DNA of 64,000 nucleotides. It comes from Thalassovita taeanensis (lineage in GTDB: Bacteria; Pseudomonadota; Alphaproteobacteria; Rhodobacterales; Rhodobacteraceae). The notes beneath the pieces are model-generated. The model did not search any database. It saw only the letters and a list, made by a program, of their open reading frames with translations, and was not told where the DNA came from. Positions 29,760-39,679 of the stretch are shown piece by piece. The position numbers were made by a program, and so were the translations under genes. The first letter of the stretch is position 1, and every line of letters starts with the position of its first letter. Location: positions 172,871 through 236,870 of the forward strand of contig NZ_FOEP01000006.1 in assembly GCF_900110775.1 (NCBI RefSeq), given 5' to 3'.

Positions 29760-30539
29760 ATGGAACTTGGAATCGCAGGCAAACGGGCGTTGGTTTGCGC
29801 CTCTGGCAAGGGTTTGGGGCGCGGCTGCGCCGAGGCGCTGGCCGAAGCGGGGGTTGATCTGGTGATCAACGCGCGCAGTGTGGACGTGCTGGAGCAAACG
29901 GCGGCGGCGATTCGGTCGGAATATGGCGTCGATGTGGTGGCGGTGGCCGCCGATATCACCACCGCAGAGGGTCAGGCGGCCGTGCTGAAGGCCGCGCAGG
30001 GTGTCGATATTCTGGTGACCAACGCGGGCGGGCCACCGCCGGGGATGTGGAGCGACTGGGGCCGCGAGGATTTCATCAAGGCGCTGGACGCCAATATGCT
30101 GACGCCGATCGCGCTGATGAAAGCGCTGTTGCCGGGGATGATGGAGAAGGGCTGGGGCCGGGTGGTGAATATCACCTCGCAGAGCGTCAAGGCGCCGATT
30201 GCGGTGCTGGGACTGAGCAATTCGGCACGCGCCGGGCTGACCGGCTATGTTGCGGGCACCTCGCGGCAGGTGGCGGGCAAGGGCGTGACGATCAACAACC
30301 TGCTGCCGGGCATTCATGCCACCGACCGGGCGATTTCACTAGATAGCGGCGTGGCCGCGGCCAAGGGAATCAGCATGGAGCAGGCGATGGACGATCGCTG
30401 TGCCACGATCCCGGCGGGGCGCTATGGCACGGCGGCGGAATTTGGCGCGGCCTGCGCTTTCCTGTGCTCGCAGCACGCGGGCTTTATCGTCGGGCAGAAT
30501 ATCCTGCTGGACGGTGGGGCGACCAACGCGACGCTTTGA
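29760..30539 (+). CDS. SDR family oxidoreductase
   Basis: NAD(P)-dependent short-chain dehydrogenase/reductase, 259 residues. The nucleotide-binding region is GKRALVCASGKGLGRGCAEALAEAG, variant of TGxxxGxG with ASGKGLG; NAGGPPPG follows at about residue 83. The catalytic region reads VNITSQSVKAPIAVLGLSNSARAGLTGY, where the usual Tyr of YxxxK is replaced by Asn (SNSAR), as in a known subgroup of SDRs of uncertain activity. Starts behind GGGAGAG. The substrate cannot be named. The AlkC-like gene starts three bases after its stop. Confidence 0.88.
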   Translation: MELGIAGKRALVCASGKGLGRGCAEALAEAGVDLVINARSVDVLEQTAAAIRSEYGVDVVAVAADITTAEGQAAVLKAAQGVDILVTNAGGPPPGMWSDWGREDFIKALDANMLTPIALMKALLPGMMEKGWGRVVNITSQSVKAPIAVLGLSNSARAGLTGYVAGTSRQVAGKGVTINNLLPGIHATDRAISLDSGVAAAKGISMEQAMDDRCATIPAGRYGTAAEFGAACAFLCSQHAGFIVGQNILLDGGATNATL

Positions 30540-30542
30540 GCG

Positions 30543-31673
30543 ATGGCGCAGGAGGAACCACAGCGGTTTTCGCTGAAGGATCAGTTGTTCAATGCCGAAA
30601 AGGTCGCCTTTCTGGGCGGGCTTTTTGCGCAGGCCGATCCCGGATTTGATCGGGCCGGGTTTGACGCGCAGGTGATGGCGCGGCTGCCCGAGCTGGAGCT
30701 GAAGCAGCGAATTGACTGGATCGCGGAAGTGCTGGATGCGCATTTGCCGCCAGAGGGGTTTGCGCTAATCCAGGCGGCGCTGCCTGCGCCTTGCGACCCA
30801 GAGCTGTCGGACGATGATTTCGGCGATTTCATCTTTGCGCCCTTGGGCGAATTGGTGGTGCGGCGGGGGATGCAGGCGCCGGAGGCCTCGCTGGACCTGC
30901 TGGAAGAGATCACCCAGCGGTTTTCGATGGAATACGCGATCCGGCCGTTTCTGAACCGCTGGCCCGATCAGGTGCTGGAGCGGATGCAGGATTGGGCCGG
31001 GCACGGGCATTATCATGTGCGGCGGCTGGTCAGCGAAGGGACGCGGCCCAAGCTGCCTTGGGGGATGAAGATCGGGATTGATCCGCAGGCGGCGCTGCCG
31101 CTGCTGGACCGGCTGCACGGAGATGGCACGCGGTTCGTGACGCGCTCGGTCGCGAACCATCTGAACGACGTGGCCAAGATCGCGCCCGAAGCGGTGGTGG
31201 AACGGCTGGAGGCGTGGCGCGCGGCAAGGGCGCAGGCGCCGGACGAGCTGGCGTGGATGACGCGGCACGCGCTGCGCACGCTGGTCAAGGCGGGCGAGCC
31301 GCAGGCGCTGGCGCTGCTGGGATACCGGGCGGATGCGGATCTGACGGCGACGATAACCATGGCACCAGAGCCGGTACGGATTGGCGGGGCCTTGGTGTTT
31401 TCGGTCGAGGTTCTGAGCCCCGAGGCGGTGCCGGTGCTGGTGGATTATGTGTTGCACTTTCATCGGCCTGACGGGCGGGCGGGGCGCAAGGTGTTCAAGC
31501 TGAAGCAGGGCGTGACCAAGGCGGGGCACGCCTTGGCGATGACCAAGCGGCATCGGCTGAAGGGCAATGCCACCACGTTTCGGCTGTATCCCGGCCCGCA
31601 CCGGGTTGAGCTTCAGGTCAATGGCCGGATCGTGGCCGAGGCAGAGTTTGATTTGCTGGCCGAGGCGGCATGA
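30543..31673 (+). CDS. DNA alkylation repair protein (AlkC-like)
   Basis: 376 residues. HEAT-like helical repeats typical of the AlkC/AlkD DNA glycosylase superfamily, with the AlkC hallmark HYHVRRLVSEGTRPKLPWGM at about residues 157-175. The C-terminal about 110 residues (from ITMAPEPVRIGGALVFSVEV) look like an Ig-like beta sandwich, which AlkC proteins carry and AlkD proteins lack. Expected to excise positively charged alkylated bases. Lies directly after an SDR gene, same strand. Confidence 0.85.
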   Translation: MAQEEPQRFSLKDQLFNAEKVAFLGGLFAQADPGFDRAGFDAQVMARLPELELKQRIDWIAEVLDAHLPPEGFALIQAALPAPCDPELSDDDFGDFIFAPLGELVVRRGMQAPEASLDLLEEITQRFSMEYAIRPFLNRWPDQVLERMQDWAGHGHYHVRRLVSEGTRPKLPWGMKIGIDPQAALPLLDRLHGDGTRFVTRSVANHLNDVAKIAPEAVVERLEAWRAARAQAPDELAWMTRHALRTLVKAGEPQALALLGYRADADLTATITMAPEPVRIGGALVFSVEVLSPEAVPVLVDYVLHFHRPDGRAGRKVFKLKQGVTKAGHALAMTKRHRLKGNATTFRLYPGPHRVELQVNGRIVAEAEFDLLAEAA

Positions 31674-31771
31674 GGCGCGCAATCACGGCTGCGTCAAACC
31701 GGCGGATGGGTGATTGCTTCGTGTCGGGGCAGGCGGTACCCAAGGGGCAACAACAGACAGGTAGGTGAGCC

Positions 31772-32827
31772 ATGACACATCAAAGCGTTCAGGACTATTA
31801 CGGTAAGGTTTTGCAGGGCAGCAGCGATTTGCAGACCAATGCCTGTTGCAGCCCGGATGACATGCCGGACCACGTCAAGGCGGTGCTGAGCCGGGTGCAT
31901 GACGAGGTTTTGACGCGCTATTACGGCTGTGGGTTGGTGATGCCGCTGGCGCTTGAGGGCGCGCGGGTTCTGGACCTTGGCTGTGGCGCGGGGCGCGATG
32001 TGTATGCGCTGGCGCAGCTGGTTGGCCCCGAGGGGCGTGTGGTCGGCGTGGACATGACGGACGAGCAGCTTGAGGTGGCGCGGCGGCATCAGGGCTGGCA
32101 CGCCGAGCAGTTCGGGTTCGACAACGTGGAATTCCATCACGGCTTCATCGAGGAACTGGACAAGCTGGATCTGGAGCCGGGCAGCTTTGACGTGATCGTG
32201 TCGAACTGCGTGATCAATCTGGCGCAGGACAAAGAGGCGGTGTTGCGCGGGGCGCATCGGTTGTTGAAGCCGGGCGGCGAGATGTATTTCTCGGACGTGT
32301 ACGCGGATCGGCGGGTGCCGGAGGCGATGGCGCGCGACGAGGTTCTGTATGGCGAGTGCCTGTCGGGCGCGTTGTACTGGAACGATTTCCTGAGCTTTGC
32401 CAAGCGTGCCGGGTTCGCGGACCCGCGTTTGGTGACGCACCGGCCTTTGACGATCGAGAATGCCGCGCTGGAGGCGCGGGTGGCACCGCTGAGTTTCACC
32501 TCGGCCACCTATCGGTTGTTCAAGCTGGAGGGGTTGGAACCGGCCTGTGAGGATTACGGGCAGGCGGTGGTTTACAAGGGCACGGTGGCACAGGCACCGC
32601 ACGAATTTGCGCTGGACGATCATCATGTGATGGCGCGCGGCAAGGTGTTTCCGGTCTGCGGCAATACCTGGCACATGCTGGCCGGGACGCGGTTTGCAGA
32701 GCATTTCGATTTCATCGGCGATTTCAGCACGCACCACGGGATTTTTGCAGGCTGCGGTGGCGACAGCCCGTTCGAGCAGGCGGGTGCCGCGGCGGGCCCG
32801 GCATCGGGGGCGGCTTCGTGCTGCTAG
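31772..32827 (+). CDS. arsenite S-adenosylmethionine methyltransferase-like protein
   Basis: 351 residues. SAM-binding motif VLDLGCGAGRDVYALAQLVG at residues 67-86. Cysteines sit where ArsM has them: ACC (25-26), YYGCG (53), SNCVINL (146) and GEC (196). The ArsM relatives methylate As(III) in steps to volatile or less toxic species. The C-terminus has extra cysteines (FPVCGN, AGCGGD and a terminal SCC). No arsR, arsC or arsB gene is visible nearby. RBS AGGTGAG before ATG. Could be another thiol-dependent methyltransferase. Confidence 0.82.
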   Translation: MTHQSVQDYYGKVLQGSSDLQTNACCSPDDMPDHVKAVLSRVHDEVLTRYYGCGLVMPLALEGARVLDLGCGAGRDVYALAQLVGPEGRVVGVDMTDEQLEVARRHQGWHAEQFGFDNVEFHHGFIEELDKLDLEPGSFDVIVSNCVINLAQDKEAVLRGAHRLLKPGGEMYFSDVYADRRVPEAMARDEVLYGECLSGALYWNDFLSFAKRAGFADPRLVTHRPLTIENAALEARVAPLSFTSATYRLFKLEGLEPACEDYGQAVVYKGTVAQAPHEFALDDHHVMARGKVFPVCGNTWHMLAGTRFAEHFDFIGDFSTHHGIFAGCGGDSPFEQAGAAAGPASGAASCC

Positions 32828-32866
32828 GGACTTGTGCCTTAGGGCGGGGGTTGTTATCTGCCTGTG

Positions 32867-33991
32867 ATGTCTGATGAAAACGCTTGGGATCATGAGAGGC
32901 CACAGGTGGAACCAGCCCCCCCCAGATTGGAAATCCGCAACCTTGTGCGCCGTTTTGGCGGGCAGGCGGTGGTGGATCATGTCTCGCTTCGGGTGATGCC
33001 GGGACAGGTGACGTGCCTGCTGGGACCGTCGGGGTGCGGCAAATCGACGACATTGCGGATGATTGCCGGCGTCGAGATGCAGGACGAAGGCGAGATTTAT
33101 GTCGACGGGCAGCTGATTTGCGACACGGTATTCCGGGTGCCGCCTGAACGGCGGGCGATCGGGCTGATGTTTCAGGATTTCGCGCTGTTTCCGCATCTGA
33201 GCGTGGCGGAAAACGTCAGTTTTGGTCTGAAGGGGCCGAAAGAAGCGCGGCGTGCGCGGGTCGAGGAATTGCTGGAGCGGGTCGGGATGGTACGGTTCAT
33301 CGATGGCTATCCGCATGAGCTGTCGGGCGGCGAGCAGCAGCGGGTGGCACTGGCGCGGGCCTTGGCACCGCGGCCGCGGATCATGCTGATGGACGAGCCG
33401 TTTTCGGGGCTGGATAACCGGCTGCGCGACGATATCCGCGATCAGACGCTGGAGATCCTCAAGCAGGAAGACGCGGCGGTTTTGCTGGTGACGCATGAGC
33501 CCGATGAGGCGATGCGGATGGCTGATGAGATTGCGCTGATGCGGGCGGGGCGGATCGTGCAGCAGGGCGCGCCCTATAATATCTATAACGCGCCGGTGGA
33601 CCGGCAGGCCGTGGCCTTTTTTAGCGATATCAACGTGATACGCGGTGAAGTTCAGGGCGCGTTGACGAATACGCCCTTTGGTCAGTTTCTGGCGCCCGGC
33701 GTGCCGGATGGTCATGAGGTTGAGATCGTGATCCGGCCGCAGCATTTGAAGATCGACTTTGATCGCGGCGGCAAGGGGCCGTTGCCCACGGTGCAGGACG
33801 GGGTGGCGGCGCGCGGCGAAGTGGTGCGGGCGCGGTTCATGGGGTCGGAAAGTCTGGTGGAGATCCGGATGGACTATGACGGGTCGGTGCTGAAGGCGAC
33901 GGTGCCGAACGTATTTCTGCCCGCAGTTGGCAAGCCGCTGTGGTTGATGTTCCGGCGTGATCGGTGTTTCGTGTTTCCGGTCAAGGGCTGA
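32867..33991 (+). CDS. ABC transporter ATP-binding protein (FbpC/PotA-like), orphan
   Basis: About 374 residues. Walker A GPSGCGKST near residue 55, Q-loop FQDFALFPHL, signature LSGGEQQRVALARA, Walker B IMLMDEPFSGLD, and a C-terminal TOBE-like region (from about residue 240) as in iron(III), polyamine or phosphonate importers. No permease or binding-protein gene is adjacent, which is unusual for this class. A GTG at 32864 just upstream is an alternative start. The ribosome-binding site is weak. Confidence 0.87.
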   Translation: MSDENAWDHERPQVEPAPPRLEIRNLVRRFGGQAVVDHVSLRVMPGQVTCLLGPSGCGKSTTLRMIAGVEMQDEGEIYVDGQLICDTVFRVPPERRAIGLMFQDFALFPHLSVAENVSFGLKGPKEARRARVEELLERVGMVRFIDGYPHELSGGEQQRVALARALAPRPRIMLMDEPFSGLDNRLRDDIRDQTLEILKQEDAAVLLVTHEPDEAMRMADEIALMRAGRIVQQGAPYNIYNAPVDRQAVAFFSDINVIRGEVQGALTNTPFGQFLAPGVPDGHEVEIVIRPQHLKIDFDRGGKGPLPTVQDGVAARGEVVRARFMGSESLVEIRMDYDGSVLKATVPNVFLPAVGKPLWLMFRRDRCFVFPVKG

Positions 33992-34010
33992 GGGCGCGGG
34001 GCGGGGCGAT

Positions 34011-34043
34011 GCCCCCGGCGGGGATATTTCGGAAATGTGAATG
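34011..34043 (+). repeat. dispersed intergenic repeat, copy A
   Basis: CCGGCGGGGATATTTCGG followed by AAATGTGAATG, 20 bases after the stop of the ABC ATPase gene and in the same orientation as that gene. Closely similar to copies at 36799-36833 and 50901-50933 (both on the minus strand). Confidence 0.7.
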
Positions 34044-34191
34044 CTGGGCGCAGTTTGGCCGAAAGCCGGGCGAGAATGGCAAAAACACCGGTCTGCGGCG
34101 CTTTGGTTCTTCCAACCGGCGCGGATCACCACTAGATACGATATGAGATTTTCGAGGGCCCGGTACAGGGCCTCAGCAAGGGAGAGACATC

Positions 34192-34407
34192 ATGCTGAAC
34201 AATATCGGGCTTCCGGGCCTTCTGCTGATCGCCGTTGTGGTGCTGGTACTTTTCGGGCGCGGCAAGATCAGCTCGCTCATGGGTGAAGTTGGCAAGGGCA
34301 TTACCGCGTTCAAAAAGGGCGTGAATGACAGCACCAAGGAACTTGAGGATCAGACCGTTGATGCTGCAAAGGATGTGACGCCGGAGACCGAGAAGGACAA
34401 GGCGTAA
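34192..34407 (+). CDS. tatA: Sec-independent translocase subunit TatA
   Basis: 71 residues. Single N-terminal transmembrane helix [20 protein letters not shown], followed by the amphipathic helix [15 protein letters not shown] with the FGRGK hinge, and a polar tail. Part of the twin-arginine pathway that exports folded proteins. RBS AGGGAG is nine or so bases upstream. First of tatA-tatB-tatC. Confidence 0.95.
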   Translation: MLNNIGLPGLLLIAVVVLVLFGRGKISSLMGEVGKGITAFKKGVNDSTKELEDQTVDAAKDVTPETEKDKA

Positions 34408-34410
34408 TCC

Positions 34411-35049
34411 ATGTTTGATCTTGGCTGGACCGAGCTGCTGCTCATCGGCATTGTCGCGTTGATTGTTGTGGGTCCCAAGGATCTGCCGGGGCTGTTTCGT
34501 TCGGTCGGGCAGTTTGTGGGCAAGGCCAAGGGCATGGCGCGCGAATTCAGCCGGGCGATGGAGGATGCCGCTGATGACAGCGGCGTCAAGGATGTTACCG
34601 CATCGCTGAAGGCGGCGGTGAACCCCAAGCAGATGGGTCTGGACAAGATCAAAGAGGCGACGGACAGCTTCAAGAACTGGGAGCCGGGGTCGGAGACCGC
34701 GAAGCTCGCGGAGGAGCGGGCCGAGGCCGCGAAGAAGATCCACGATGCGGCGGCGCAAAAGGCGCTGGACCGCAAGGCGGTGGATGCGGTTGTCGAGGCC
34801 GACGCGGCAGTTGCGCCGTCTGCGGCCCCGAAGCCCGTGAGTGCGAAGGCAGAGGCCTCCAAGCCTGCGGTTAAGAAGCCTGCGGTCAAGAAGCCTGCGG
34901 CGCGCAAACCGGCGGCAAAGAAAGCGCCTGCCGGGGCGGCGGCGAAGGCCAGTGCCAGTGCTGCGGCCAAGCCCGCGTCAAAGGCGAAGGCGAAGGCACC
35001 GGCAAAGCCGCGGGCCAAAAAGCCCCCTGTCGCTGAGGACAAGGCATGA
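34411..35049 (+). CDS. tatB: Sec-independent translocase subunit TatB
   Basis: 212 residues. N-terminal [34 protein letters not shown] with the Glu in the membrane helix typical of TatB. Residues about 135-205 form a Lys/Pro/Ala-rich tail with [14 protein letters not shown] repeats, resembling histone H1-like tails; such tails vary widely between species. Four bases after tatA, overlapping tatC by four bases. Confidence 0.95.
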   Translation: MFDLGWTELLLIGIVALIVVGPKDLPGLFRSVGQFVGKAKGMAREFSRAMEDAADDSGVKDVTASLKAAVNPKQMGLDKIKEATDSFKNWEPGSETAKLAEERAEAAKKIHDAAAQKALDRKAVDAVVEADAAVAPSAAPKPVSAKAEASKPAVKKPAVKKPAARKPAAKKAPAGAAAKASASAAAKPASKAKAKAPAKPRAKKPPVAEDKA

Positions 35050-35930
35050 CCAAGACTGACGACATCGAGGACAGCAGCGCGCCGCTGATCGAGCATCTGG
35101 CGGAGTTGCGGAACCGGCTGATCCATTCGGTGGCCGCGTTTATCATCGGCATGGTGATCTGTTTCACCGTGTGGAACCCGATTTTCAACTTTCTGACCCA
35201 TCCGTTGTGTGCGGCCATGGCCGATCGCGGGCAGGGGGATTGCGGCCTGATCCTGATCAAGCTGCAGGAAGGTTTCTTTGTTGCGATCTCGATCTCGCTT
35301 TTGGGGGGATTGCTGTTGTCGTTTCCCTATATCGCCTATCAGATGTGGCGGTTTGTGGCGCCGGGGCTGTATAAATCGGAAAAAGGTGCGTTTCTGCCGT
35401 TTTTGATCGCCTCGCCGTTCATGTTCTTTCTGGGCGCGGGATTTGCGTTTTATGTGGTCACGCCGATGGCGTTCGACTTCTTCCTTGGCTTTCAGCAGCC
35501 GGGCACGGTGCTGAGCGACGAGGTGAACAATGCCACCGCCGGGATCGCGTTCCAGGGGTCGGCCCAGGAATATCTGAGCCTGACGATCAAGTTCATCGTG
35601 GCGTTTGGCCTGTGTTTTCAGCTGCCGGTATTGCTGACGCTGATGGGCAAGGCCGGGTTGGTCAGCGCCGAGGGGCTGGGCAATGTGCGCAAATATGCGG
35701 TTGTGGGCATTTTGCTGCTGGCCGCGCTGGTGACGCCGCCGGATGTGATCACGCAGGTCATTCTGTTTGTGGTGGTTTACGGGTTGTATGAGATCTCGAT
35801 CTTCCTTGTGCGCCGGGTTGAAACCAAGCGCGAGGAGCGTCTGCGGGCCGAAGGCTTTTATGACGACGAGGACGAAGACGAAGGCGACGACCCGCTGATG
35901 GCCGAATTCGATACGGATGAGGACAAGTGA
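35046..35930 (+). CDS. tatC: Sec-independent translocase subunit TatC
   Basis: 294 residues, six transmembrane helices. [17 protein letters not shown] near the N-terminus is the signal-peptide recognition region with its conserved Glu; the membrane core continues through [23 protein letters not shown] and ends with an acidic tail ([20 protein letters not shown]). Its stop overlaps the GTG start of the next gene. Confidence 0.96.
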   Translation: MTKTDDIEDSSAPLIEHLAELRNRLIHSVAAFIIGMVICFTVWNPIFNFLTHPLCAAMADRGQGDCGLILIKLQEGFFVAISISLLGGLLLSFPYIAYQMWRFVAPGLYKSEKGAFLPFLIASPFMFFLGAGFAFYVVTPMAFDFFLGFQQPGTVLSDEVNNATAGIAFQGSAQEYLSLTIKFIVAFGLCFQLPVLLTLMGKAGLVSAEGLGNVRKYAVVGILLLAALVTPPDVITQVILFVVVYGLYEISIFLVRRVETKREERLRAEGFYDDEDEDEGDDPLMAEFDTDEDK

Positions 35931-36763
35931 AGAAGCAGGTCAAACGGATTGCTCAGGCGCTGGAGAGGATGGCCCCGGCGCCGCTGAAGGCCCCGGATTT
36001 CGCCGCCGCTGATGCTTTTGTGTGGCATGTGGAGCCGGACCGCCTGGAACCCGTTACGCGGGTCAGCCGGGTGGCACTGGACCTGCTGATCGGGGTTGAC
36101 CGGTCGCGTGATACGCTGCTGGCCAATACGGTGCAGTTCGCGCGCGGATTGCCTGCGAATAACGCGCTACTGTGGGGCGCACGGGGCATGGGGAAATCCA
36201 GCCTTGTGAAGGCGGTCCATGCCGAGGTGCGCCGTCAGGGATTGCCGCTGAAAATCGTCGAACTGCAACGCGAAGACCTGCCCAGCGTGGCGCGGCTGCT
36301 GAACCTTCTGCGCGACAGTGATGCGAGCTTTGTGCTGTTCTGCGACGATCTGAGCTTTGGCCACGACGATCAGCACTACAAAAGCCTGAAGGCGGTGCTG
36401 GATGGCGGGATCGAAGGGCGGCCGGAAAACGTGGTGTTCTATGCCACGTCGAACCGCCGCCACCTGATGCCGCGCGACATGATCGAAAACGAGCGTAGCA
36501 GCGGTATCAACCCCTCTGAGGCGGTTGAGGAAAAGGTGTCGCTTAGTGATCGTTTCGGGCTGTGGCTGGGGTTCCATCCGTGCACGCAGGACGATTATCT
36601 GGACATGATCCACGGCTATTGCGCGGCCCACGGCGTCGAGGTGGACGAGGCCGAGCTGCGCGCCGAGGCGATCGAGTGGCAGGCCACGCGCGGGTCGCGG
36701 TCGGGCCGGGTGGCGTGGCAGTTCTTTACCGATCTGGCCGGGCGCAAGGGCGTCAGCCTTTAA
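35927..36763 (+). CDS. DUF815-family AAA ATPase
   Basis: 278 residues. Walker [18 protein letters not shown] at residues 81-97, Walker [11 protein letters not shown] near residue 136 and the sensor-like [11 protein letters not shown]. The DUF815 family is found in many proteobacteria near tat or nlpD genes; its function is not established. The start GTG at 35927 overlaps the tatC stop (GTGA), so translation is coupled. Converges with nlpD. Confidence 0.9.
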   Translation: MKKQVKRIAQALERMAPAPLKAPDFAAADAFVWHVEPDRLEPVTRVSRVALDLLIGVDRSRDTLLANTVQFARGLPANNALLWGARGMGKSSLVKAVHAEVRRQGLPLKIVELQREDLPSVARLLNLLRDSDASFVLFCDDLSFGHDDQHYKSLKAVLDGGIEGRPENVVFYATSNRRHLMPRDMIENERSSGINPSEAVEEKVSLSDRFGLWLGFHPCTQDDYLDMIHGYCAAHGVEVDEAELRAEAIEWQATRGSRSGRVAWQFFTDLAGRKGVSL

Positions 36764-36798
36764 CCACTCGGATCGGGGTTTGGCAGCGCGCTCGCTGG

Positions 36799-36833
36799 CA
36801 TTCACATTTTCCAAATATCCCCGCCGGAGGCCT
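36799..36833 (-). repeat. dispersed intergenic repeat, copy B
   Basis: On the minus strand CTCCGGCGGGGATATTTGG then AAAATGTGAATG. It lies between two convergent genes, 25 bases after the nlpD stop (minus strand) in nlpD orientation, and 36 bases from the DUF815 stop. Confidence 0.72.
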
Positions 36834-36857
36834 TTGGGCGCGCGGCGGGGCAGAGGC

Positions 36858-38087
36858 TTATTGCAGGTACGGCGTCGGGTCGACGCTGTCGAAGCCGTTG
36901 CGCACTTCAAAATGCACATAGTTCGACTTGCCTTCGCGGATTTTGGCAATGCTCTGTCCGCGCGCGACGGTGTCGCCCTTCTTGACGGTGATGCCGTCCA
37001 CATTGGCATAAACGGTCAGCAGGTTGTCAGGGTGCTTGATCACAACAATCGGGATCTGGTCGGCATCCGAGGTGATGGCGGCAACCGTGCCCGCAGAGGC
37101 GGCTTTGACGGCGGTGCCAGAGGCGGCGGAGATGTCGATGCCGTCATTCTTGCCCTTGGCATAGTCGCGGATGATGCCGCCCTGAACCGGCATGGCCATG
37201 CGGGCCTTGCTGGCGGTTTTGGTCTGGGTCTTGCCCAGATCGGGGGCTGCGGGTTTGGGCGCAGCGACTGCGGCGGGTTTGGTGACTTCTTTCGGCAGCG
37301 GCTGTGTGGCGCTTGGCGGGGTCGGCGTGGGGGTTCCCTGACCGGGCACCGTGGTTGCTGCGACCGGCGCGACTGCGGCAAGGTTGCGCGTGGGCGCTTG
37401 GGCGTCGGGAACCGGGATCAGCAGGTACTGGCCTTCGCGGATGGCGAAATCGGGGCCGAGCCCGTTCCATTCCGCCAGCGCACGCACGGTCACGCCGTAC
37501 AGCCGCGAGATCGTATAGGCGGTTTCACCGCGTGCCACTTTGTGGCGGATCGGTTCGATCCCGATTTGCGGTGTTGCCCCGGTGGACGTCGGCGATGCGG
37601 GGGGCAGCGCGGTGGTTTCGACCGGAGCGGGCGCGGCGTCGTCGATGGCCTTACCGGCGATCGAGGCGATATCGACCGAGCTGGGCGGCTGGATCGGGCC
37701 CACGACGGGCGCGCCGGTGGCGGGCGAGGGTTCGGCGACGCGACCGGGCAGGGCCAGCACTTCGTCCTTGCGCAGCGGGTCGTCGGCTTTCATGCCATTG
37801 TAGCGCGCCAACTCGGCCGAGTTGACGCCAATGCGGCGTGCCACATCGGTGACGGTATCGCCGCGCCGGGCGACGGCCACCTGATATCCGGGATAGGAAA
37901 TGATGCCGCGATCGTCGGGGCGCGGGCGCCGTCCGGTGGCGGCGCGGGCCGCGTCCGAAGTGTTGAACGCATTTCCGAAATTACCGCGCAGGTCAAAATC
38001 AAGCGGTTCGTCACAGGCGGCCAGAAGGGCAAGCGCCGAACCGGCAAGAACAAGGCGGGCCAGCGGTCTGCGGCGTGTGTGGGTCAT
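36858..38087 (-). CDS. nlpD: NlpD-like LysM/M23 lipoprotein
   Basis: 409 residues. Lipobox ALLAAC at residues 20-25. Two LysM peptidoglycan-binding domains (YQVAVARRGDTVTDVARRIGV near residue 65; HKVARGETAYTISRLYGVTV near 185), a Pro/Thr-rich linker, and a C-terminal LytM/M23 domain. The zinc ligands are degenerate: the expected His of HxGIDI is Asn (KNDGIDI), YAH reads YAN, and HxHFE reads YVHFE. So it should not cleave peptidoglycan but act as an amidase activator. Order surE-pcm-nlpD matches E. coli and supports the name. Confidence 0.9.
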   Translation of the reverse strand: MTHTRRRPLARLVLAGSALALLAACDEPLDFDLRGNFGNAFNTSDAARAATGRRPRPDDRGIISYPGYQVAVARRGDTVTDVARRIGVNSAELARYNGMKADDPLRKDEVLALPGRVAEPSPATGAPVVGPIQPPSSVDIASIAGKAIDDAAPAPVETTALPPASPTSTGATPQIGIEPIRHKVARGETAYTISRLYGVTVRALAEWNGLGPDFAIREGQYLLIPVPDAQAPTRNLAAVAPVAATTVPGQGTPTPTPPSATQPLPKEVTKPAAVAAPKPAAPDLGKTQTKTASKARMAMPVQGGIIRDYAKGKNDGIDISAASGTAVKAASAGTVAAITSDADQIPIVVIKHPDNLLTVYANVDGITVKKGDTVARGQSIAKIREGKSNYVHFEVRNGFDSVDPTPYLQ

Positions 38088-38166
38088 CTCGATTTCCTCT
38101 GTTACCACCCCTTGTTGGTCGGGGTTTGGTTACCGTCAATGTTATTTACGCGCCAATATTCCCCGG

Positions 38167-38823
38167 TCAGGTGTCGCGCCCAAGCCCTTCGACAAGGGGC
38201 ACGAAGCGCACCGGGCGCAACTCGTCATATTCAAATCCGTCTTCGGTCCGGGTGACCCGGATCAGGCTTTGCACTGCGTCGGACTGGCCCACAGGCAATA
38301 CCATGATACCGCCGATTTTCAATTGGGCCAAGAGCGGTCCGGGGGGGTCTTCGGCGGCGGCGGTGACCAAAATGCGGTCAAATGGCGCCTGATCGGGCAA
38401 ACCAAAGCTGCCATCGGCGGTGAAAGCGGTGATATTGGCCAGATCAATCGCGGCGAACACCTCGCGCGCTTCGCGGACCAGACGCTTGTGGCGGTCCACG
38501 GTATAGACCCGGCGCGCCAGCAGCGACAGGATCGCGGCCTGATAGCCCGAGCCGGTGCCAACCTCGAGCACCTTGTCGCGCGCGGTGACATTCAGGGCTT
38601 GCGTCATCAGCCCAACGACCGAGGGCTGGCTGATGGTCTGGCCGCAGGCGATGGGCAGCGGCATGTCTTCGTAGGCGCGGGCGGCAAACAGCCCTTTGAT
38701 GAAGGCGCCGCGGTCGATGCGTTCCATTGCCGACAGCACACGCCGATCGGTCACGCCTTTGGAGCGCAGGGCGAAGAGGAACTGCATTTTGCGTGTGGCG
38801 TCATCATCCGCATCGTCGGTCAT
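38167..38823 (-). CDS. pcm: protein-L-isoaspartate O-methyltransferase
   Basis: Repairs isoaspartyl damage in proteins using SAM. 218 residues; signature [21 protein letters not shown] motif [15 protein letters not shown], and TAAAEDPP near residue 155. Translated after surE (four-base overlap) and before nlpD. Confidence 0.95.
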   Translation of the reverse strand: MTDDADDDATRKMQFLFALRSKGVTDRRVLSAMERIDRGAFIKGLFAARAYEDMPLPIACGQTISQPSVVGLMTQALNVTARDKVLEVGTGSGYQAAILSLLARRVYTVDRHKRLVREAREVFAAIDLANITAFTADGSFGLPDQAPFDRILVTAAAEDPPGPLLAQLKIGGIMVLPVGQSDAVQSLIRVTRTEDGFEYDELRPVRFVPLVEGLGRDT

Positions 38824-39602
38824 TCGATGGCTTTCAGCCGGTCCAGCATATCATGTGCGGTCAGGTCGGCGCGCATCGGTGTGACCGAGATATAGCCGTC
38901 AAGATTGACGGCGGCATCGGTATCAGGGGCGGTGGGAATATGCTGTGCGCCGCCCTTGATCCACAGGAATTGCCGCCCCGACGGCGAGCGGTGCGGTTCG
39001 ACCCCGAAGTGGGTATGGCGGCGGAACCCTTGTGGCACGACGCGGGTGCCTTTGACGGCGGCGGCGGACACCGGCGGGAAGTTGATGTTGTAGAACAGGC
39101 GGTAATCTTCGTCATCCTCTGGCGTTTGCGCCAAGAGGTTGCGGATCAGGTCAGCGGCGTGGACCCGCGCGGTTTCGAAGGGATCATCGGACTGAAAATT
39201 ATCAGGCCCGAGGTATTGCGACAGCGCCATCGAGGGCACGCCTTGCAGGGCCCCCTCCATCGCGCCGCCCAGCGTGCCGGAGTAGAGCGCGTTTTCAGCC
39301 GAGTTGTTGCCACGGTTGACGCCTGACAGGATCAGGTCGGGGCGGGCACCTTCGAGCACGTGATGCAGCCCGGCGAGAACGCAGTCGGCGGGGCTGCCTT
39401 CGGCGGCGAAACGGCGCTCGCTCAATTTGGCGAGCATCATCGGGTGGGTGTAGCTGATGCAGTGGGCCACGCCGGATTGTTCAAAGGCCGGGGCCACGGT
39501 CCAGACCTCGCCTTTTGGACCTGCCAGATCGTTGGCAATGATTGTCAGCGCGGCCAGTCCCGGTGCGTTGATACCGTCGTCGTTGGTGATGAGAATGCGC
39601 AC
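38820..39602 (-). CDS. surE: 5'-nucleotidase SurE
   Basis: Metal-dependent nucleoside monophosphate phosphatase, 260 residues. N-terminal [14 protein letters not shown] with the paired Asp, [30 protein letters not shown] carrying further metal ligands. I start at GTG 39602, immediately before RILITNDDG, as the family begins there; a possible upstream start at 39659 would add a basic segment. First gene of surE-pcm-nlpD. Confidence 0.94.
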   Translation of the reverse strand: MRILITNDDGINAPGLAALTIIANDLAGPKGEVWTVAPAFEQSGVAHCISYTHPMMLAKLSERRFAAEGSPADCVLAGLHHVLEGARPDLILSGVNRGNNSAENALYSGTLGGAMEGALQGVPSMALSQYLGPDNFQSDDPFETARVHAADLIRNLLAQTPEDDEDYRLFYNINFPPVSAAAVKGTRVVPQGFRRHTHFGVEPHRSPSGRQFLWIKGGAQHIPTAPDTDAAVNLDGYISVTPMRADLTAHDMLDRLKAIE

Positions 39603-39679
39603 CTGTCTGCCCCTGTTTTGCCCTTGGTTCTTAGTAGTGGAGCCGGGCCGGGGGGGCAAGCGCGCAAGCGGCGCTGTGG

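Noticed and set aside
31681..31715. Inverted repeat AATCAC/GTGATT between the AlkC-like and ArsM-like genes
   Set aside because: Only six bases with a long spacer, no further structure; too likely by chance.
38820..39659. Longer SurE with N-terminal [14 protein letters not shown]
   Set aside because: SurE proteins begin at the RILITNDDG strand; the extra segment has no family match.
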